DNA of 64,000 nucleotides from Gottfriedia acidiceleris (GTDB lineage: Bacteria > Bacillota > Bacilli > Bacillales > Bacillaceae_G), in contig NZ_SCFN01000010.1 of NCBI RefSeq assembly GCF_004138285.1, positions 62,001 to 126,000 on the forward strand, in the 5' to 3' direction. Both the position numbers and the translations under genes were made by a program. Under the pieces are notes generated by a model. The model saw nothing but the letters and a program-made list of their open reading frames with translations, ran no database searches and had not been told where the DNA came from. This document shows, piece after piece, positions 42,817-53,019 of the stretch. Within the stretch, counting starts at the first letter, position 1. Each line of letters begins with the position of its first letter.

Positions 42817-44808
42817 ATGAGTTCGATTTCTACATTATCAATTAATACAATCCGTACACTTTCAATTGATGCTATTAACCAGGCTAATTCTGGTCATCCT
42901 GGTTTACCAATGGGTGCAGCGCCAATGGCATATGCATTATGGGCAGATCATTTAAAGCACAATCCAAAAAGTTCAAAATGGTTTGACCGTGATCGTTTTG
43001 TTTTATCAGCTGGTCATGGTTCAAGTATGTTATATAGTTTACTACACCTTGCAGGCTACGATGTTTCAATCGAAGACCTTAAAGATTTCCGTAAACTAAA
43101 TAGTAAAACACCTGGACATCCTGAATTTGGACACACTGATGGTGTTGAAGCTACGACTGGTCCATTAGGACAAGGTATTGCTACTGCTGTTGGTATGGCA
43201 ATGGCTGAAGCTCATTTAGCAGGTAAGTTTAACAAAGATAACCTTTCTATTATTGATCACTTTACTTATGCATTAGTTGGTGATGGTGATTTAATGGAAG
43301 GTGTTGCATACGAAGCTATGTCACTTGCTGGCCATATGAAACTTGGAAAGCTAGTTGTATTATATGATTCAAACGATATTTCATTAGATGGAACATTAAA
43401 TCTTTCTTATTCAGAAGATATGAAAAAGAGAGCTGAATCATTTAACTGGCAATATTTAAGAGTTGAAGATGGAAACGATCATGTAGAAATTTCTAAAGCA
43501 ATCGAATTAGCTAAGCAAAATACAGACCAACCAACAATTATTGAAGTTAGAACAATTATTGGATATGGAAGTCCAAAAGTGGCTGGTACTAATAAAGCTC
43601 ATGGTAATCCATTAGGTCTTGAAGAAGCAAAAGAAACGAAAAAAGCATATGCTTGGAACTACGAAGAAGATTTCTTTGTTCCAGAAGAAGTAAAATTACA
43701 TTTCAAAGAAATACAAGAAAAAGGCAGTGAAAAAGAAGCTGAGTGGAATCAATTATTTAATGCATACCGTGAAGCTTACCCAGAATTAGCAACTCAGCTT
43801 GAAAAAGCAATTAAAGGTGAAGTTTTAATCGAAACAGAAGATTTATTAACTTTTGACGAGAATAAAACAATTTCTACACGTGTTGCAAGTGGAGAAGCAA
43901 TTAATCACTACATTAAAACAGTTCCTGAAATTTTCGGTGGAAGCGCAGATTTATCACATTCAACAATGACTGATATTAAAGATGAAAGTAAATTTGCTGT
44001 TGAATCATTTGCAGGACGCAATATTTATTTTGGAGTACGTGAGCATGCGATGGGTGCTGCTGCAAATGGTATGGCATTACATGGTGGAGTTAAGCCTTTT
44101 GTAAGTACATTCTTCGTATTTAATGATTATTTACGTCCATCAATTCGATTAGCAGCATTACAAAAATTACCAGTAACATATGTATTCACACATGACTCAA
44201 TAGCAGTTGGTGAAGACGGTCCTACACATGAGCCAGTTGAGCATTTAGCTGCTTTACGTGCAATCCCTGGTTTAACAGTTATTCGTCCATCAGATGCAAA
44301 TGAAACAGCTAATGCTTGGGCATATGCGTTACAAAATACAAATGGACCAATCGCATTAGTATTAAGTCGTCAAAATTTACCTGTATTTGAAGAAACAGCA
44401 TCTAGATTAGATAATCTTTCAAAAGGTGGATATGTTTTAACAGAAACGAACGATCAACCAGACTTAATTTTAATCGCTACAGGTTCAGAAGTATCACTTG
44501 CAGTGAACAGTAAAAATGAGTTAGAAAAAGAAAACTTATCAGTTCGTGTAGTAGCAATGCCAAGTTGGGAATTATTCGATAAGCAAACAGATGAATATAA
44601 AGAGTCTGTTTTACCATCACATGTATTAAACCGTGTTTCAATTGAAATGGGGATTTCACTTGGATGGGAACGCTTTGTTGGTTTCAAAGGTAAAAAAATC
44701 TCAATTGAGACTTTTGGAGCATCTGGAACAGGTAATGAAGTAATGGAATTATTTGGTTTTAGTACTGAGAATGTAGTAAACGTAAGTAAAACTTTATTAA
44801 ATTCTTGA
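42817..44808 (+). CDS. tkt: Transketolase
   Basis: The 663-residue product has the thiamine diphosphate motif [14 protein letters not shown] ... YDSNDI near 150-190, the N-terminal [15 protein letters not shown] block near 26-40 and, in the second half, [20 protein letters not shown] near 405 (cofactor-activating Glu) and [17 protein letters not shown] near 460. It moves two-carbon units between sugar phosphates. AAAAAGGAG lies before the ATG at the zwf end. Length and motifs are complete. Confidence 0.96.
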   Translation: MSSISTLSINTIRTLSIDAINQANSGHPGLPMGAAPMAYALWADHLKHNPKSSKWFDRDRFVLSAGHGSSMLYSLLHLAGYDVSIEDLKDFRKLNSKTPGHPEFGHTDGVEATTGPLGQGIATAVGMAMAEAHLAGKFNKDNLSIIDHFTYALVGDGDLMEGVAYEAMSLAGHMKLGKLVVLYDSNDISLDGTLNLSYSEDMKKRAESFNWQYLRVEDGNDHVEISKAIELAKQNTDQPTIIEVRTIIGYGSPKVAGTNKAHGNPLGLEEAKETKKAYAWNYEEDFFVPEEVKLHFKEIQEKGSEKEAEWNQLFNAYREAYPELATQLEKAIKGEVLIETEDLLTFDENKTISTRVASGEAINHYIKTVPEIFGGSADLSHSTMTDIKDESKFAVESFAGRNIYFGVREHAMGAAANGMALHGGVKPFVSTFFVFNDYLRPSIRLAALQKLPVTYVFTHDSIAVGEDGPTHEPVEHLAALRAIPGLTVIRPSDANETANAWAYALQNTNGPIALVLSRQNLPVFEETASRLDNLSKGGYVLTETNDQPDLILIATGSEVSLAVNSKNELEKENLSVRVVAMPSWELFDKQTDEYKESVLPSHVLNRVSIEMGISLGWERFVGFKGKKISIETFGASGTGNEVMELFGFSTENVVNVSKTLLNS

Positions 44809-44900
44809 TTAAATAATATTTTATTTATTTTTTTATCATAAAAATTTTTACTTAGAGAAAAACATTAATATTACTGTAGATATTATGGGAGGATAACGTA

Positions 44901-45794
44901 ATGAAAGTTGGTTTAATTGGATTAGGAAAAATGGGTCTAAACTTAGGTCAAAATTTAATGGATCATAATCACGAAGTAGTAGCATTTGATTTAAATACTG
45001 CTGCAGTGGAAGAAATGAAAGGCTTTGGAGCTGTCGGTACTTCAAGCTTAGAAGAATTAGTAAAAAATCTTGATACTCCAAGAGTTCTGTGGATTATGGT
45101 ACCACATGGAGTAGTAGATTCTGTTATTAATGATGTTAAACCATTCTTATCAGAAGGGGATATTATCATCGAAGCAGGAAACTCACATTATAAAGAGTCT
45201 ATTAGACGTTATGATGAATTAAAAGAACATGGTATCAGATTCATGGATGCTGGTACTTCAGGCGGTATGGAAGGCGCACGTAACGGTGCTTGTTATATGG
45301 TTGGTGGTGACCAAGAAGCTTGGGAAATCGTAGAACCAATCTTTAAAGATACTTCAGTAGAAAATGGTTTCCTATACGCTGGTAAAATTGGTAGTGGACA
45401 TTTCCTAAAAATGGTTCATAATGGTATCGAGTACGGTATGATGGCTGCAATTGGTGAAGGATTTGAAGTATTAGAAAAAAGTGACTTTGATTATGATTAT
45501 GAAAAAGTTGCGAAAGTATGGAATAATGGTTCTGTAATCCGTTCTTGGTTAATGGAATTAACTGAAAATGCATTCTCAAAAGATGCTAAGCTTGATGAAA
45601 TTAGAGGCGTAATGCATTCATCTGGTGAAGGAAAATGGACAATTGAAACAGCTCTAGATCTTCAAGCTGCTACACCAGTTATTGCAATGTCATTATTAAT
45701 GCGTTACCGTTCATTAGATAACGATACGTTCACTGGTAAAGTTGTTGCGGCTCTTCGTAATGAATTTGGTGGACATGCAGTTGAAAAGAAATAA
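44901..45794 (+). CDS. 6-phosphogluconate dehydrogenase, short (YqeC-like) type
   Basis: The 297-residue product has an N-terminal GLGKMGLNLGQNL Rossmann motif, the substrate motif DAGTSGGMEGA near 117 and [12 protein letters not shown] near 172 with catalytic Lys and Asn. It lacks the extra helical domain of the 468-residue enzyme at 62517. Short forms are often NAD-dependent. It decarboxylates 6-phosphogluconate to ribulose 5-phosphate. GGGAGGA precedes the ATG. Placement between tkt and tal fixes its pathway. Confidence 0.9.
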   Translation: MKVGLIGLGKMGLNLGQNLMDHNHEVVAFDLNTAAVEEMKGFGAVGTSSLEELVKNLDTPRVLWIMVPHGVVDSVINDVKPFLSEGDIIIEAGNSHYKESIRRYDELKEHGIRFMDAGTSGGMEGARNGACYMVGGDQEAWEIVEPIFKDTSVENGFLYAGKIGSGHFLKMVHNGIEYGMMAAIGEGFEVLEKSDFDYDYEKVAKVWNNGSVIRSWLMELTENAFSKDAKLDEIRGVMHSSGEGKWTIETALDLQAATPVIAMSLLMRYRSLDNDTFTGKVVAALRNEFGGHAVEKK

Positions 45795-45842
45795 ATAAAG
45801 TATAAAATAGGAAATATCCCTAAAAATTGGAGGAATTTAAAA

Positions 45843-46508
45843 ATGAAATTTTTTATTGACACAGCTAATGTAGAAGACATCCAAAAAGCTTATAAAATGG
45901 GCGTATTATCTGGAGTAACTACAAATCCATCTTTAGTAGCAAAAGAAGGAGTTAAATTCGAAGACCGTATCGAAGAAATTTTAAAATTAGTTCCTGAAGT
46001 AGAATCAGTTTCTGCAGAAGTAACGCCAAACGCTGTTTCTGCTGAAGAAATGATCGCTGAAGCTGACGAGCTTATTAAAATAAATGGTGGAGATAAAAAT
46101 ATTACAATTAAATTACCAATGACACTTGCTGGTTTAGAAGCTTGCCGCTACTTAACGAAAAAAGGTGTTAAAACAAACGTAACATTAATCTTTACTGTTA
46201 ACCAAGCATTATTAGCGGCTAGAGCAGGTGCTACGTATGTATCTCCATTCTTAGGTCGTTTAGACGATATTTCTGAAGATGGCGTATTATTAGTTGCTAA
46301 AATTGCTGAATTATTCCGAGTTCATAATATGGACGCTCAAATCATTGCTGCGTCAGTTCGTCACCCAGACCATGTTACTCGTGTAGCATTAGCTGGAGCT
46401 CATATCGCAACAATTCCTTACAGTGTTATTGAGCAATTATCTAAACATCCATTAACTGATCAAGGTATTGAAAAATTTGCTGCTGACTGGGCAAAAACTT
46501 CATTATAA
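45843..46508 (+). CDS. tal: Transaldolase, small (FSA/TalC) type
   Basis: The 221-residue product starts [13 protein letters not shown], followed by [13 protein letters not shown] near 24-36. The Schiff-base Lys lies in [11 protein letters not shown] near 93, followed by [28 protein letters not shown] and the IIAASVRHP block. It exchanges dihydroxyacetone units among sugar phosphates. TTGGAGGAA precedes the ATG. It ends the main pentose-phosphate run; a terminator follows at 46542. Confidence 0.93.
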   Translation: MKFFIDTANVEDIQKAYKMGVLSGVTTNPSLVAKEGVKFEDRIEEILKLVPEVESVSAEVTPNAVSAEEMIAEADELIKINGGDKNITIKLPMTLAGLEACRYLTKKGVKTNVTLIFTVNQALLAARAGATYVSPFLGRLDDISEDGVLLVAKIAELFRVHNMDAQIIAASVRHPDHVTRVALAGAHIATIPYSVIEQLSKHPLTDQGIEKFAADWAKTSL

Positions 46509-46541
46509 TTTGTAAGAAACTTTAAATCTAATAAGTATAAA

Positions 46542-46578
46542 GCCCCCATCTTCATTGAAACTTGCTATGAAATGGGGG
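46542..46578 (+). terminator. Terminator or attenuator hairpin after tal
   Basis: CCCCCATCTTCAT and ATGAAATGGGGG pair with one bulge, but only a short T-run follows. It may weaken rather than stop transcription into the lactonase gene. Confidence 0.6.
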
Positions 46579-46616
46579 TATTTACATAAAAACAAGGAAT
46601 AGAGGAGGAAATGGTC

Positions 46617-47675
46617 ATGAATTCGAATCAGAAATTTGTTGGTTATGTAGGTACATATACAAAAAGTGATAGCAAAGGTATATATCAATTTACGCTTGAT
46701 ACAGAAAAAGAAAGAATAACAGATGTTAAAGCGGTTGCAGAACTAGGAAATCCAACTTATTTAACAATTAGTGAAGACAATAAGAATCTATATGCTGTTG
46801 CAAAAGAAGGAAACTTAGGTGGAATTGCTGTTTATTCTATCGATGAAAACAGCGGAGAGCTTAAAAAAATAAATGAACAGCTTAATGAAGGCGCTTCACC
46901 TTGTCATATTAGTGTTGACAGAGGTAAGCAAAATATTGTTACAGCAAATTATCATAAAGGTACAATTGAATTATATAAAATTAATCAAGAAAATGGTTTT
47001 GCTAGTGATGCTAAATCGATTATGCAACATGAGGGAACAGGTCCAAATAAAGAGCGCCAAGAAAAACCTCATGCCCATTTTTCTGGTTATACACTAAATG
47101 AAAAATATGTTGTTGCAATAGATTTAGGAATCGATCAATTAATTACATATAAAATCGAAAACAATTCGCTAATTGAAGTAAGCAGTCTATCTGTTAAACC
47201 TGGAAGTGGGCCACGTCATATCACATTCCATCCTAATGGAAAGTTCGCTTATATTATGACCGAGCTTAGTTCAGAAGTAATTGCTCTACAATTAAATGAA
47301 GATGGAAGTTTTACAGATTTACAGTATATTTCGACAATTCCTAGCGATTTTACTGAAAACAATCAAGGAAGCGCCATTCATATTTCAAAAGACGGTCAAT
47401 TCGTATATGCAGGAAATCGTGGTCATAACAGTATCGCAGTATTTAGTGTAAATCAAGATACTGGTAAGCTTGAATTAGTGGAAATCACTTCAAGTGAGGG
47501 TAATTGGCCAAGAGATTTCGTTTTAGATCCTTCTGAGAACTATTTAGTTGGTTCAAATGAAATGTCAGGGAATCTAGTTTTATATGCAAGAAATAAAACT
47601 ACTGGAAAATTAACAGTGATTCAATCAGACGTACTAGTACCTGAAGCAGTATGTGTGAAATTTTTAAACGTTTAA
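46617..47675 (+). CDS. pgl: 6-phosphogluconolactonase, beta-propeller type
   Basis: ATG 46617 is 9 bases after AGGAGG; an ATG at 46611 is too close. The 352-residue product has seven-bladed propeller repeats: YVGTYTKSDSKGIY, GNPTYLTISEDNKNLYA, GASPCHISVD, GSGPRHITFHPNGKFAYIMTE, NQGSAIHISKDGQFVYAGNRGHNSIAVF and GNWPRDFVLDPSENYLV. This is the YkgB/YbhE lactonase family, which hydrolyses 6-phosphogluconolactone between the zwf and gnd steps. Its placement here supplies the missing step of the oxidative branch. Confidence 0.9.
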   Translation: MNSNQKFVGYVGTYTKSDSKGIYQFTLDTEKERITDVKAVAELGNPTYLTISEDNKNLYAVAKEGNLGGIAVYSIDENSGELKKINEQLNEGASPCHISVDRGKQNIVTANYHKGTIELYKINQENGFASDAKSIMQHEGTGPNKERQEKPHAHFSGYTLNEKYVVAIDLGIDQLITYKIENNSLIEVSSLSVKPGSGPRHITFHPNGKFAYIMTELSSEVIALQLNEDGSFTDLQYISTIPSDFTENNQGSAIHISKDGQFVYAGNRGHNSIAVFSVNQDTGKLELVEITSSEGNWPRDFVLDPSENYLVGSNEMSGNLVLYARNKTTGKLTVIQSDVLVPEAVCVKFLNV

Positions 47676-47697
47676 TCTAAATTAGGAGACTTTTAAT

Positions 47698-48012
47698 ATG
47701 GATTTTAAAATAACTGATGCAGCCAAAGAAATACTTGGCGCTGTAGATCAAAATAAAATACTTCAATTAGAATTTGACCGTGGAAGCTGTGATGTAGTTA
47801 ATAACATTTATGAGATAAAAGTTATTAATAAAAGAGAATGTGGTCCAAATGAAAAAATGATAATTGGAGACCAGTTTGAATTTATGGTAAATAAAAATTT
47901 TGAAGATGTTTACGAAGACCAACTTGTAATCGATTATGTTGATGGATCTTTTATTTTCAAAAATCGAAATCAAATTTTTAATAATCGAATAGGATTAACT
48001 TATATTAAATAG
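47698..48012 (+). CDS. HesB/IscA-fold (YqkB-like) protein
   Basis: The 104-residue product begins with an ITDAAKEILGA helix and a strand LQLEFDRGSCDV with a Cys near 34, and a second Cys in KRECGPN near 50. The length and pattern fit the iron-sulfur biosynthesis (HesB-like) superfamily seen in small Bacillus proteins like YqkB, but without the classic C-terminal CxC. So cluster assembly is doubtful. It follows pgl by 22 bases with TTAGGAGAC. Confidence 0.6.
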   Translation: MDFKITDAAKEILGAVDQNKILQLEFDRGSCDVVNNIYEIKVINKRECGPNEKMIIGDQFEFMVNKNFEDVYEDQLVIDYVDGSFIFKNRNQIFNNRIGLTYIK

Positions 48013-48074
48013 ATTAATATCATTCCTTTTTGAATATGGATTCGGGTTACTTGATTATGAATGAAGAATTTTTT

Positions 48075-48108
48075 TCGAGATGCGATTCTTTGCGTCTCTT
48101 TTTTTATG
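48075..48108 (+). terminator. Rho-independent terminator
   Basis: GAGATGC and GCGTCTC pair (one G-T), followed by TTTTTTT. Confidence 0.7.
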
Positions 48109-48266
48109 TGAATTTAAAGAAGTGAGGTATACGAGGTACTTGCAAATACAAAATCTTAAGTTATGGTTTACAACAACTATTTTAATACAATTAGCAAATT
48201 ACATTGTTCTCATTCCTTTCAATTAAGCTTAAATTAGCTGTTTTTATAGGAGAAAAATAATCGCTC

Positions 48267-48902
48267 CTATTCTTTTTTAAGTCGATTTGCTTTAACCTGT
48301 TTGGTCATCCAATGTTTGTCTGTCTGAACATGATTTTCTCGAACAAACTTTGCAACCGAGTGTTTAAAATCATTGTATTGAAATCCATCAGTTAATCGTA
48401 TAACGTATCCTTCTTGTTCTCCGCCTAAATTTGACTTCTTAGTATAGCAAGCTTTTATAGCTTCTTCATTAAATACACCCTTGTATAAAACCGGTGCTGT
48501 TTTTAGACCTAATAATTTGGACCATTTAATCGTATCTTCCCACGATAGACACTTATTTTGTTCGTCCCATATCGAAAAGACATAAAAATAACTATCTAGT
48601 TCATTATAAAGTATCGAATGCATTGCAAATACATTCTCCCCACAAACTCGCCAATGTTCAGGGATTTGGTAGCCAATCGTAGCTTGTAGCATTTTAACCC
48701 AATGCCTGGATGGATGGTCTAGGCTATCAGTTGATCTTGCGTGAATCGCATCTCTATAAATCGTGCAATTTTCACCGTCTATTTTTTCCGTTACAACAAC
48801 TTCTTTTCCAATAAAATGGTCAATATTATGAAGTGTTTTATCATCAAAAGTTTTAGATTCTGACCAAGGCAAGTGAAATGTCTTTGGATACTTAATTTTC
48901 AT
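48267..48902 (-). CDS. RNA ligase
   Basis: The 211-residue product has nucleotidyltransferase motif I as EKIDGENCTIY with the AMP-accepting Lys40, motif III VFSIWD near 123, motif IV EGYVIRL near 175 and a motif V-like Lys in VAKFVREN near 190. This is the Rnl2-like RNA ligase family: ATP-dependent joining of 5'-phosphate and 3'-OH RNA ends. It lies 11 bases after the kinase-HD gene on the same strand. Together they can heal and seal broken RNA. The C-terminus is basic (KQVKANRLKK). Confidence 0.85.
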   Translation of the reverse strand: MKIKYPKTFHLPWSESKTFDDKTLHNIDHFIGKEVVVTEKIDGENCTIYRDAIHARSTDSLDHPSRHWVKMLQATIGYQIPEHWRVCGENVFAMHSILYNELDSYFYVFSIWDEQNKCLSWEDTIKWSKLLGLKTAPVLYKGVFNEEAIKACYTKKSNLGGEQEGYVIRLTDGFQYNDFKHSVAKFVRENHVQTDKHWMTKQVKANRLKKE

Positions 48903-48913
48903 ATTTTAACACC

Positions 48914-49873
48914 TCATTTCGCAAACGTATCTGCTTCACGAAAGAAATAAAGTTTTGCGAGTAATTCATCCCCAAGTAAATGATAAATTTCAGTCGCGCC
49001 TTCGTTACCACCATAGTTAATTAACATGTGCATTTCGATAATCCCAACAACAGCTTGAATCATTTCATCTTCAAAACCAAGCTCTGTTAAGAAATGAAAT
49101 GCAATTTGTGAAGAAACTTTTTCATGACCAAAGTAAGAATAATACCCTTTGGTAACTTTATACGTCTTACAGAATATCTTCCCAACATCATGAAACAGAG
49201 CCGCAATTTGCAGAAGTAGCTTATCTTTCTCTTCGTACATTTCATTAATGTAATCAATGAGTCCGTATGTGTGTTGACATAGCGTCATTGAATGAAACGG
49301 ATTCTCTTGGTCAAAATTCTTCATTGCTTGAAAAAAAGGTACAGTTTTGAGCTTCTCGAATAACTCTTCGTATGAAACTTCACTTACTAATAGATTTGTT
49401 AGTTCTTCTTTTGTCATTTCATAAGAAAATGGCTCATGAATTATGTAGATGGCATCCCAGCCTTCATTTTTTAAAGGAAAATCAAGGTTCTTCCTCATCC
49501 TAACAAGAATCCGATCTTCTACTATCCGCTTTCTCTTTTTATTACGGTCTACACAAACCTCATACGGCACATCCATGTAATAGCATTCTTTCTTAACGTC
49601 TACGAACTTACTGAGTGCTTTCATGCGTCTTCCACGTTCAATGTTAGTTGCATCAATCACTACACTTTTCCCTTCAGCAAGTAAACGATTGGCTCTTTTG
49701 TATAATTCCATATACAAAAGATTCGTCCTCTTTTGCTTATTCACATTAAAGAATAGTGTTTGGCGTAACTCATCAGTGGATAAAATAATGGCTTTTTCTT
49801 TCTTGGCGATTTGTTTAGCCATTTCACTTTTCCCACTTCCAGGAATTCCAATCATATAAATCAATTTTTGCAT
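48914..49873 (-). CDS. Polynucleotide kinase-like / HD phosphohydrolase fusion
   Basis: The 319-residue product has an N-terminal P-loop kinase (MIGIPGSGKSEMAKQ, residues 8-15 the P-loop; VIDATNIERGRR near 73) as in Pnkp-type kinases. A C-terminal HD domain follows (QHTYGLIDYI, AALFHDVGKIF near 245, FGHEKVSSQIA, VGIIEMHM). The kinase would phosphorylate 5'-OH ends. The HD domain may remove 2',3'-cyclic or 3' phosphates in place of the HAD phosphatase of T4 Pnkp. RNA ligase follows. GGGAGGAAG precedes the ATG. Confidence 0.85.
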   Translation of the reverse strand: MQKLIYMIGIPGSGKSEMAKQIAKKEKAIILSTDELRQTLFFNVNKQKRTNLLYMELYKRANRLLAEGKSVVIDATNIERGRRMKALSKFVDVKKECYYMDVPYEVCVDRNKKRKRIVEDRILVRMRKNLDFPLKNEGWDAIYIIHEPFSYEMTKEELTNLLVSEVSYEELFEKLKTVPFFQAMKNFDQENPFHSMTLCQHTYGLIDYINEMYEEKDKLLLQIAALFHDVGKIFCKTYKVTKGYYSYFGHEKVSSQIAFHFLTELGFEDEMIQAVVGIIEMHMLINYGGNEGATEIYHLLGDELLAKLYFFREADTFAK

Positions 49874-50205
49874 TTTACTTCCTCCCTTAACAACAAGGCA
49901 GATCAGTTAGGAATTACGATTTGATGGAGCGAAAGTTTGAATCGAACACTTCCGCACTTTATATTATATATTCGAATGAAACCTACTGATAGTAAAATTT
50001 CCATTTATTTGAACGATTTACCATATTTGGAGATGATTTAATTTGTAGGATAAGGAGAAAACCTATAAAATAGCTCGTTTTTAATGTGAACGAAAAGAGT
50101 TGAATAATTATAGGTAAAAATAGGAAATAACCCAATTGACGGCAAATTGGGTGTAATGGATAATTAAGAACAATAGAATCAAAAAATAGTCAATGGAGGT
50201 CGACT
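49874..50205. other. Divergent spacer
   Basis: Promoter region for the RNA-repair operon (minus) and for the membrane-anchored protein (plus). No gene seen. Confidence 0.5.
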
Positions 50206-50790
50206 GTGATCAGCAAGAAATTAAAATTCACACTATTGTTTTTATTGTGTTTAGCCTTGATCAGTTACAAATTTCTTAAGCCTACTTTACAAAAGAATGG
50301 AAACAATCAAAAAAATATCCTAGCAACAATCCATTCAGTAACCAATGGGGAAAAATCTATTGATATTATTAAAGTTTTTGATTTTGGAAATGATCGATAT
50401 GTAGCATATTTGCAAAACGAAAATCCGTCGTACATTCACTTTATAAAAGACAATATTGGAAACTATAGATTTCTAAATGCTGAATACGGTTCGAACTATG
50501 AAAGTGACATAAATAATGAAAATAAAATAGATTCAAACTTACAAGACTTTGCTTTGCCTATCAAATATAAAGATGACAAGCCTTTACCATTGAAATTACT
50601 AGTCATCACAAATCATTTTAATACTGTCTCTAAATTAAGCGTTCGCCTTGTGAATGCTACTGGGAGCACTGAAAAAGTTGAAATAAAAGTTGGCAGACCG
50701 AGCGCTAAAATCATTACAATGTACAAAGCATCAAATGCATTTAGTATAGAAAATCAGTATTTTGATGAACATGGAAAACAGATTGATTAA
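50206..50790 (+). CDS. Membrane-anchored hypothetical protein
   Basis: GTG 50206 follows TGGAGGTCGA. The 194-residue product has one N-terminal anchor (LLFLLCLALISY) and an extracellular beta-rich domain with FGNDRYVAYLQNENPSYIHF and VTNHFNTVSKLSVRLVNATG. Similar small secreted proteins occur widely in Bacillus without known function. Neither neighbour suggests a role. Confidence 0.65.
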   Translation: MISKKLKFTLLFLLCLALISYKFLKPTLQKNGNNQKNILATIHSVTNGEKSIDIIKVFDFGNDRYVAYLQNENPSYIHFIKDNIGNYRFLNAEYGSNYESDINNENKIDSNLQDFALPIKYKDDKPLPLKLLVITNHFNTVSKLSVRLVNATGSTEKVEIKVGRPSAKIITMYKASNAFSIENQYFDEHGKQID

Positions 50791-50926
50791 TTAATAGGTT
50801 AAGATTGTTGAAAGGGGCAGATTTATTATTTCATATAACCACTTATTATTAGAAATTTATTGTTTACATAGTATTGAAAATGAAGAAAGGTCAATAGTTC
50901 CAGGATTTTGTAAACAAGTGAAATAA

Positions 50927-51157
50927 CCAGGTTTTCATTGTATCGAAAATAATTGTCAACATCGAGGCTTAACATATGTTCCGAATGAGATTGCCTATAC
51001 GGATGAAAAGGGTTTAGTTTCGGATGTTGATTCTCATATAGATTTTGGCGCTGAGATGGAGCCAGAACATGCTAGTGAAGAAAAAATTAAAGAACTTAAA
51101 ACATTATGGAGTGAGATCTGTAAAAAGAAAATAGATGAAGCTTGTAAAAATGTGTAA
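50927..51157 (+). pseudogene. Gene fragment without start
   Basis: A 76-codon open frame after a stop reads GFHCIENNCQHRGLTYVPNE, SHIDFGAEMEPEHASEEKIKE and LWSEICKKKIDEACK. Coding character is clear (acidic-basic helix, regular composition), but there is no start codon or ribosome binding site, so it is the 3' part of a lost gene. Family not recognised. Confidence 0.45.
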
Positions 51158-51260
51158 GTCGTCATCATAAGTTACAATTTGATTAATAAAAGGTAATTCA
51201 TTCGTTCAATTGACTATTTTATTGTTTTTAAGATTATTCTTTTTTTATAAAGAACTCGAT

Positions 51261-51386
51261 TGGAACGAAAGGGTGCCAGGCTCCTATGGGAGAAGCGGGA
51301 AGGCTAAAGACCCCACAGGCGGCGCCGAGGAGGCTCAAGAATCTCGCCCCATGGAAAGCGAGTACCCCTTTAGTGGAAATCAATAT
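51261..51386. repeat. GC-rich Bacillaceae intergenic repeat
   Basis: The stretch CTCCTATGGGAGAAGCGGG, GACCCCACAGGCGGCG, GAGGAGGCTCAAGAATC, GCCCCATGGAAAGCGAG and GTGGAAATCAA follows the order of a well-known repeat found between genes of many Bacillaceae. It is much richer in GC than its surroundings. Function unknown; it can fold into hairpins. Confidence 0.7.
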
Positions 51387-51575
51387 CACACAACTTACTT
51401 ATCAATGATCAATCCAACAATTTTTTTTCAACAGCATGAGAGTCACAATAGTGGCTCATATATTTTTTGAATTGCCTTGTAGGAGACGGGATTACTTGAA
51501 ATGTTTGTGATATCATTTAAAATAAAAACATACACTCTAGTGATGTAAATTTTTAACACTTTAGGGGATGGAGAA

Positions 51576-51929
51576 ATGAAATTTGAGATGCAAAAAGCGA
51601 ATATGTTGGCTGAAGATATAATTGATTTTGTCAAATTAGTACATAATAGTTATGAAAATAGTAAATACACTTCTACTAATAATAAAGACAAAATATATCA
51701 AATAAAACTATTAATTGAGGAATTTAGGTTCCAAGTATTGGCAGATGAACTATTCAGAATTAATCGGTTCGCATGGGATGGCAAATATACATATTTATTG
51801 ATCGAGAACTTTATAAAAGGAATAAACATTATTGATGAATACGTAGAAAATAATTATAATGAACTTTATATTTTCACAGCAAAACTCTACACTTTAAAAA
51901 ATGCAATCATTTCATTTAATAATAAATAA
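51576..51929 (+). CDS. Hypothetical helical protein
   Basis: ATG 51576 follows GGGGATGGAGA. The 117-residue product is wholly helical with no membrane span: ANMLAEDIIDFVKLVHNSY, IYQIKLLIEEFRFQVLADELFRINRFAW and FIKGINIIDEYVENNYNELY. No family recognised. A terminator follows at 51962. Confidence 0.6.
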   Translation: MKFEMQKANMLAEDIIDFVKLVHNSYENSKYTSTNNKDKIYQIKLLIEEFRFQVLADELFRINRFAWDGKYTYLLIENFIKGINIIDEYVENNYNELYIFTAKLYTLKNAIISFNNK

Positions 51930-51961
51930 TTTAATGCGAAAAAAATATTTTAATAAAAATT

Positions 51962-52001
51962 AAAAATGCTATTTCCTCTACAGAAGGTAATAGCATTTTA
52001 T
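51962..52001. terminator. Bidirectional terminator
   Basis: AAAATGCTATT and AATAGCATTTT pair across a 16-base loop, between convergent genes. Confidence 0.75.
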
Positions 52002-52012
52002 ATTGAAGTTTG

Positions 52013-52522
52013 TTAAAGTTTTTTAAACCTAATTGGACTAACCATTAAGAAAGCAAGAATTAAAGTAATCCACGCATTACTATAAAAAAACATTCCCATA
52101 CCAGCTAAAGGTAAACCAGCGGCAGGAATAGGCAACCCTTTAAAATAACCTATAGTAGGTTTAGCACTAAATTTTGCTAATCTTAATGCCCCCATCGTAG
52201 GAAAAAGGATAAATGCAAGTGAGGTTAAGATTGATGGTGCCGAAATGGAATGAAATAAAAGCGCAGGAGCAACGCCGAAACTAACAATATCCGCTAAAGA
52301 ATCTAGCTCTACCCCAAATTCACTATTCACTTTTAGTTTCCTTGCAACTCTTCCGTCAAAAAGATCAAAAATAGCAGCGATGAAAATAAAAATTGAAGAG
52401 ATCATGATTAAACCACTCATATTAAACGTAATCGAGAGAACACCGCATAATAAATTTCCGATTGTAAGTAAATTGGGTATAGATTTTACGACCTGACTAA
52501 ACAAAGTATCCCCCCTGAACAT
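52013..52522 (-). CDS. pssA: CDP-diacylglycerol-serine O-phosphatidyltransferase
   Basis: The 169-residue membrane enzyme has five to six spans and the CDP-alcohol phosphatidyltransferase motif FDGRVARKLKVNSEFGVELDSLAD (residues about 48-70, in pieces: D-G-x2-A-R, then G-x3-D-x3-D). All the acidic residues are present. It makes phosphatidylserine from CDP-diacylglycerol and serine. GGGGGGATAC-type signal precedes the start. The partner psd is not adjacent here. Confidence 0.88.
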   Translation of the reverse strand: MFRGDTLFSQVVKSIPNLLTIGNLLCGVLSITFNMSGLIMISSIFIFIAAIFDLFDGRVARKLKVNSEFGVELDSLADIVSFGVAPALLFHSISAPSILTSLAFILFPTMGALRLAKFSAKPTIGYFKGLPIPAAGLPLAGMGMFFYSNAWITLILAFLMVSPIRFKKL

Positions 52523-52692
52523 TAAAAACCTTTCAATAGTATTTTCTAACTATTTACACTTTATTCTTAAATCTTCATAGTAATATATTTATCAAGTTTG
52601 TAAAATTAAAAAAGGGGAAAAATACCAAATATCGAATAATAAATACATATGAACAAATAAAAAAAAGATTAAAAGATTATTGGAGGCATTAA

Positions 52693-53019
52693 ATGAAGGC
52701 GTTATCCGCTTCAATTGGATTAATACTAGAAGTGATTAGAATCATATTGATCTTCGGGTTACTTGGTGCATTAATTTCAACAGTTGTATCAGAAATATAT
52801 AATGAATTTGGTGTGAGTCTTATTCATACTGGATGGTGGTGTTATTTTGGTATACTTGTTTTAATATTTGTTATGTATCGAAATAAAATACAATTCAGTG
52901 GATGGTATAATGGAAAAGGAAGGGAAAAATTAACTAAAATTGTCACGAACCTTTTAATTTCTTGCTCAATAATTATGATAATAATACCTGGAATAATTGA
53001 ATTAATTCATAGGTTGTAA
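52693..53019 (+). CDS. Small membrane protein
   Basis: ATG 52693 follows TTGGAGGCA. The 108 residues have three hydrophobic segments (IRIILIFGLLGALISTVV, WWCYFGILVLIFVMY, LISCSIIMIIIPGIIELI) and a basic loop between the second and third (KIQFSGWYNGKGREK). Family unknown. Confidence 0.6.
   Translation: MKALSASIGLILEVIRIILIFGLLGALISTVVSEIYNEFGVSLIHTGWWCYFGILVLIFVMYRNKIQFSGWYNGKGREKLTKIVTNLLISCSIIMIIIPGIIELIHRL

Larger units (their letters stand above)
50791..51575. other. Gene-poor interval
   Basis: Contains a gene fragment at 50927-51157 and a GC-rich Bacillaceae intergenic repeat at 51261-51386. Nothing else is supported. Confidence 0.5.

Noticed and set aside
51210-51470. 86-codon frame over the GC-rich intergenic repeat
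   Set aside because: It translates a known type of non-coding Bacillaceae repeat and lacks start signals.
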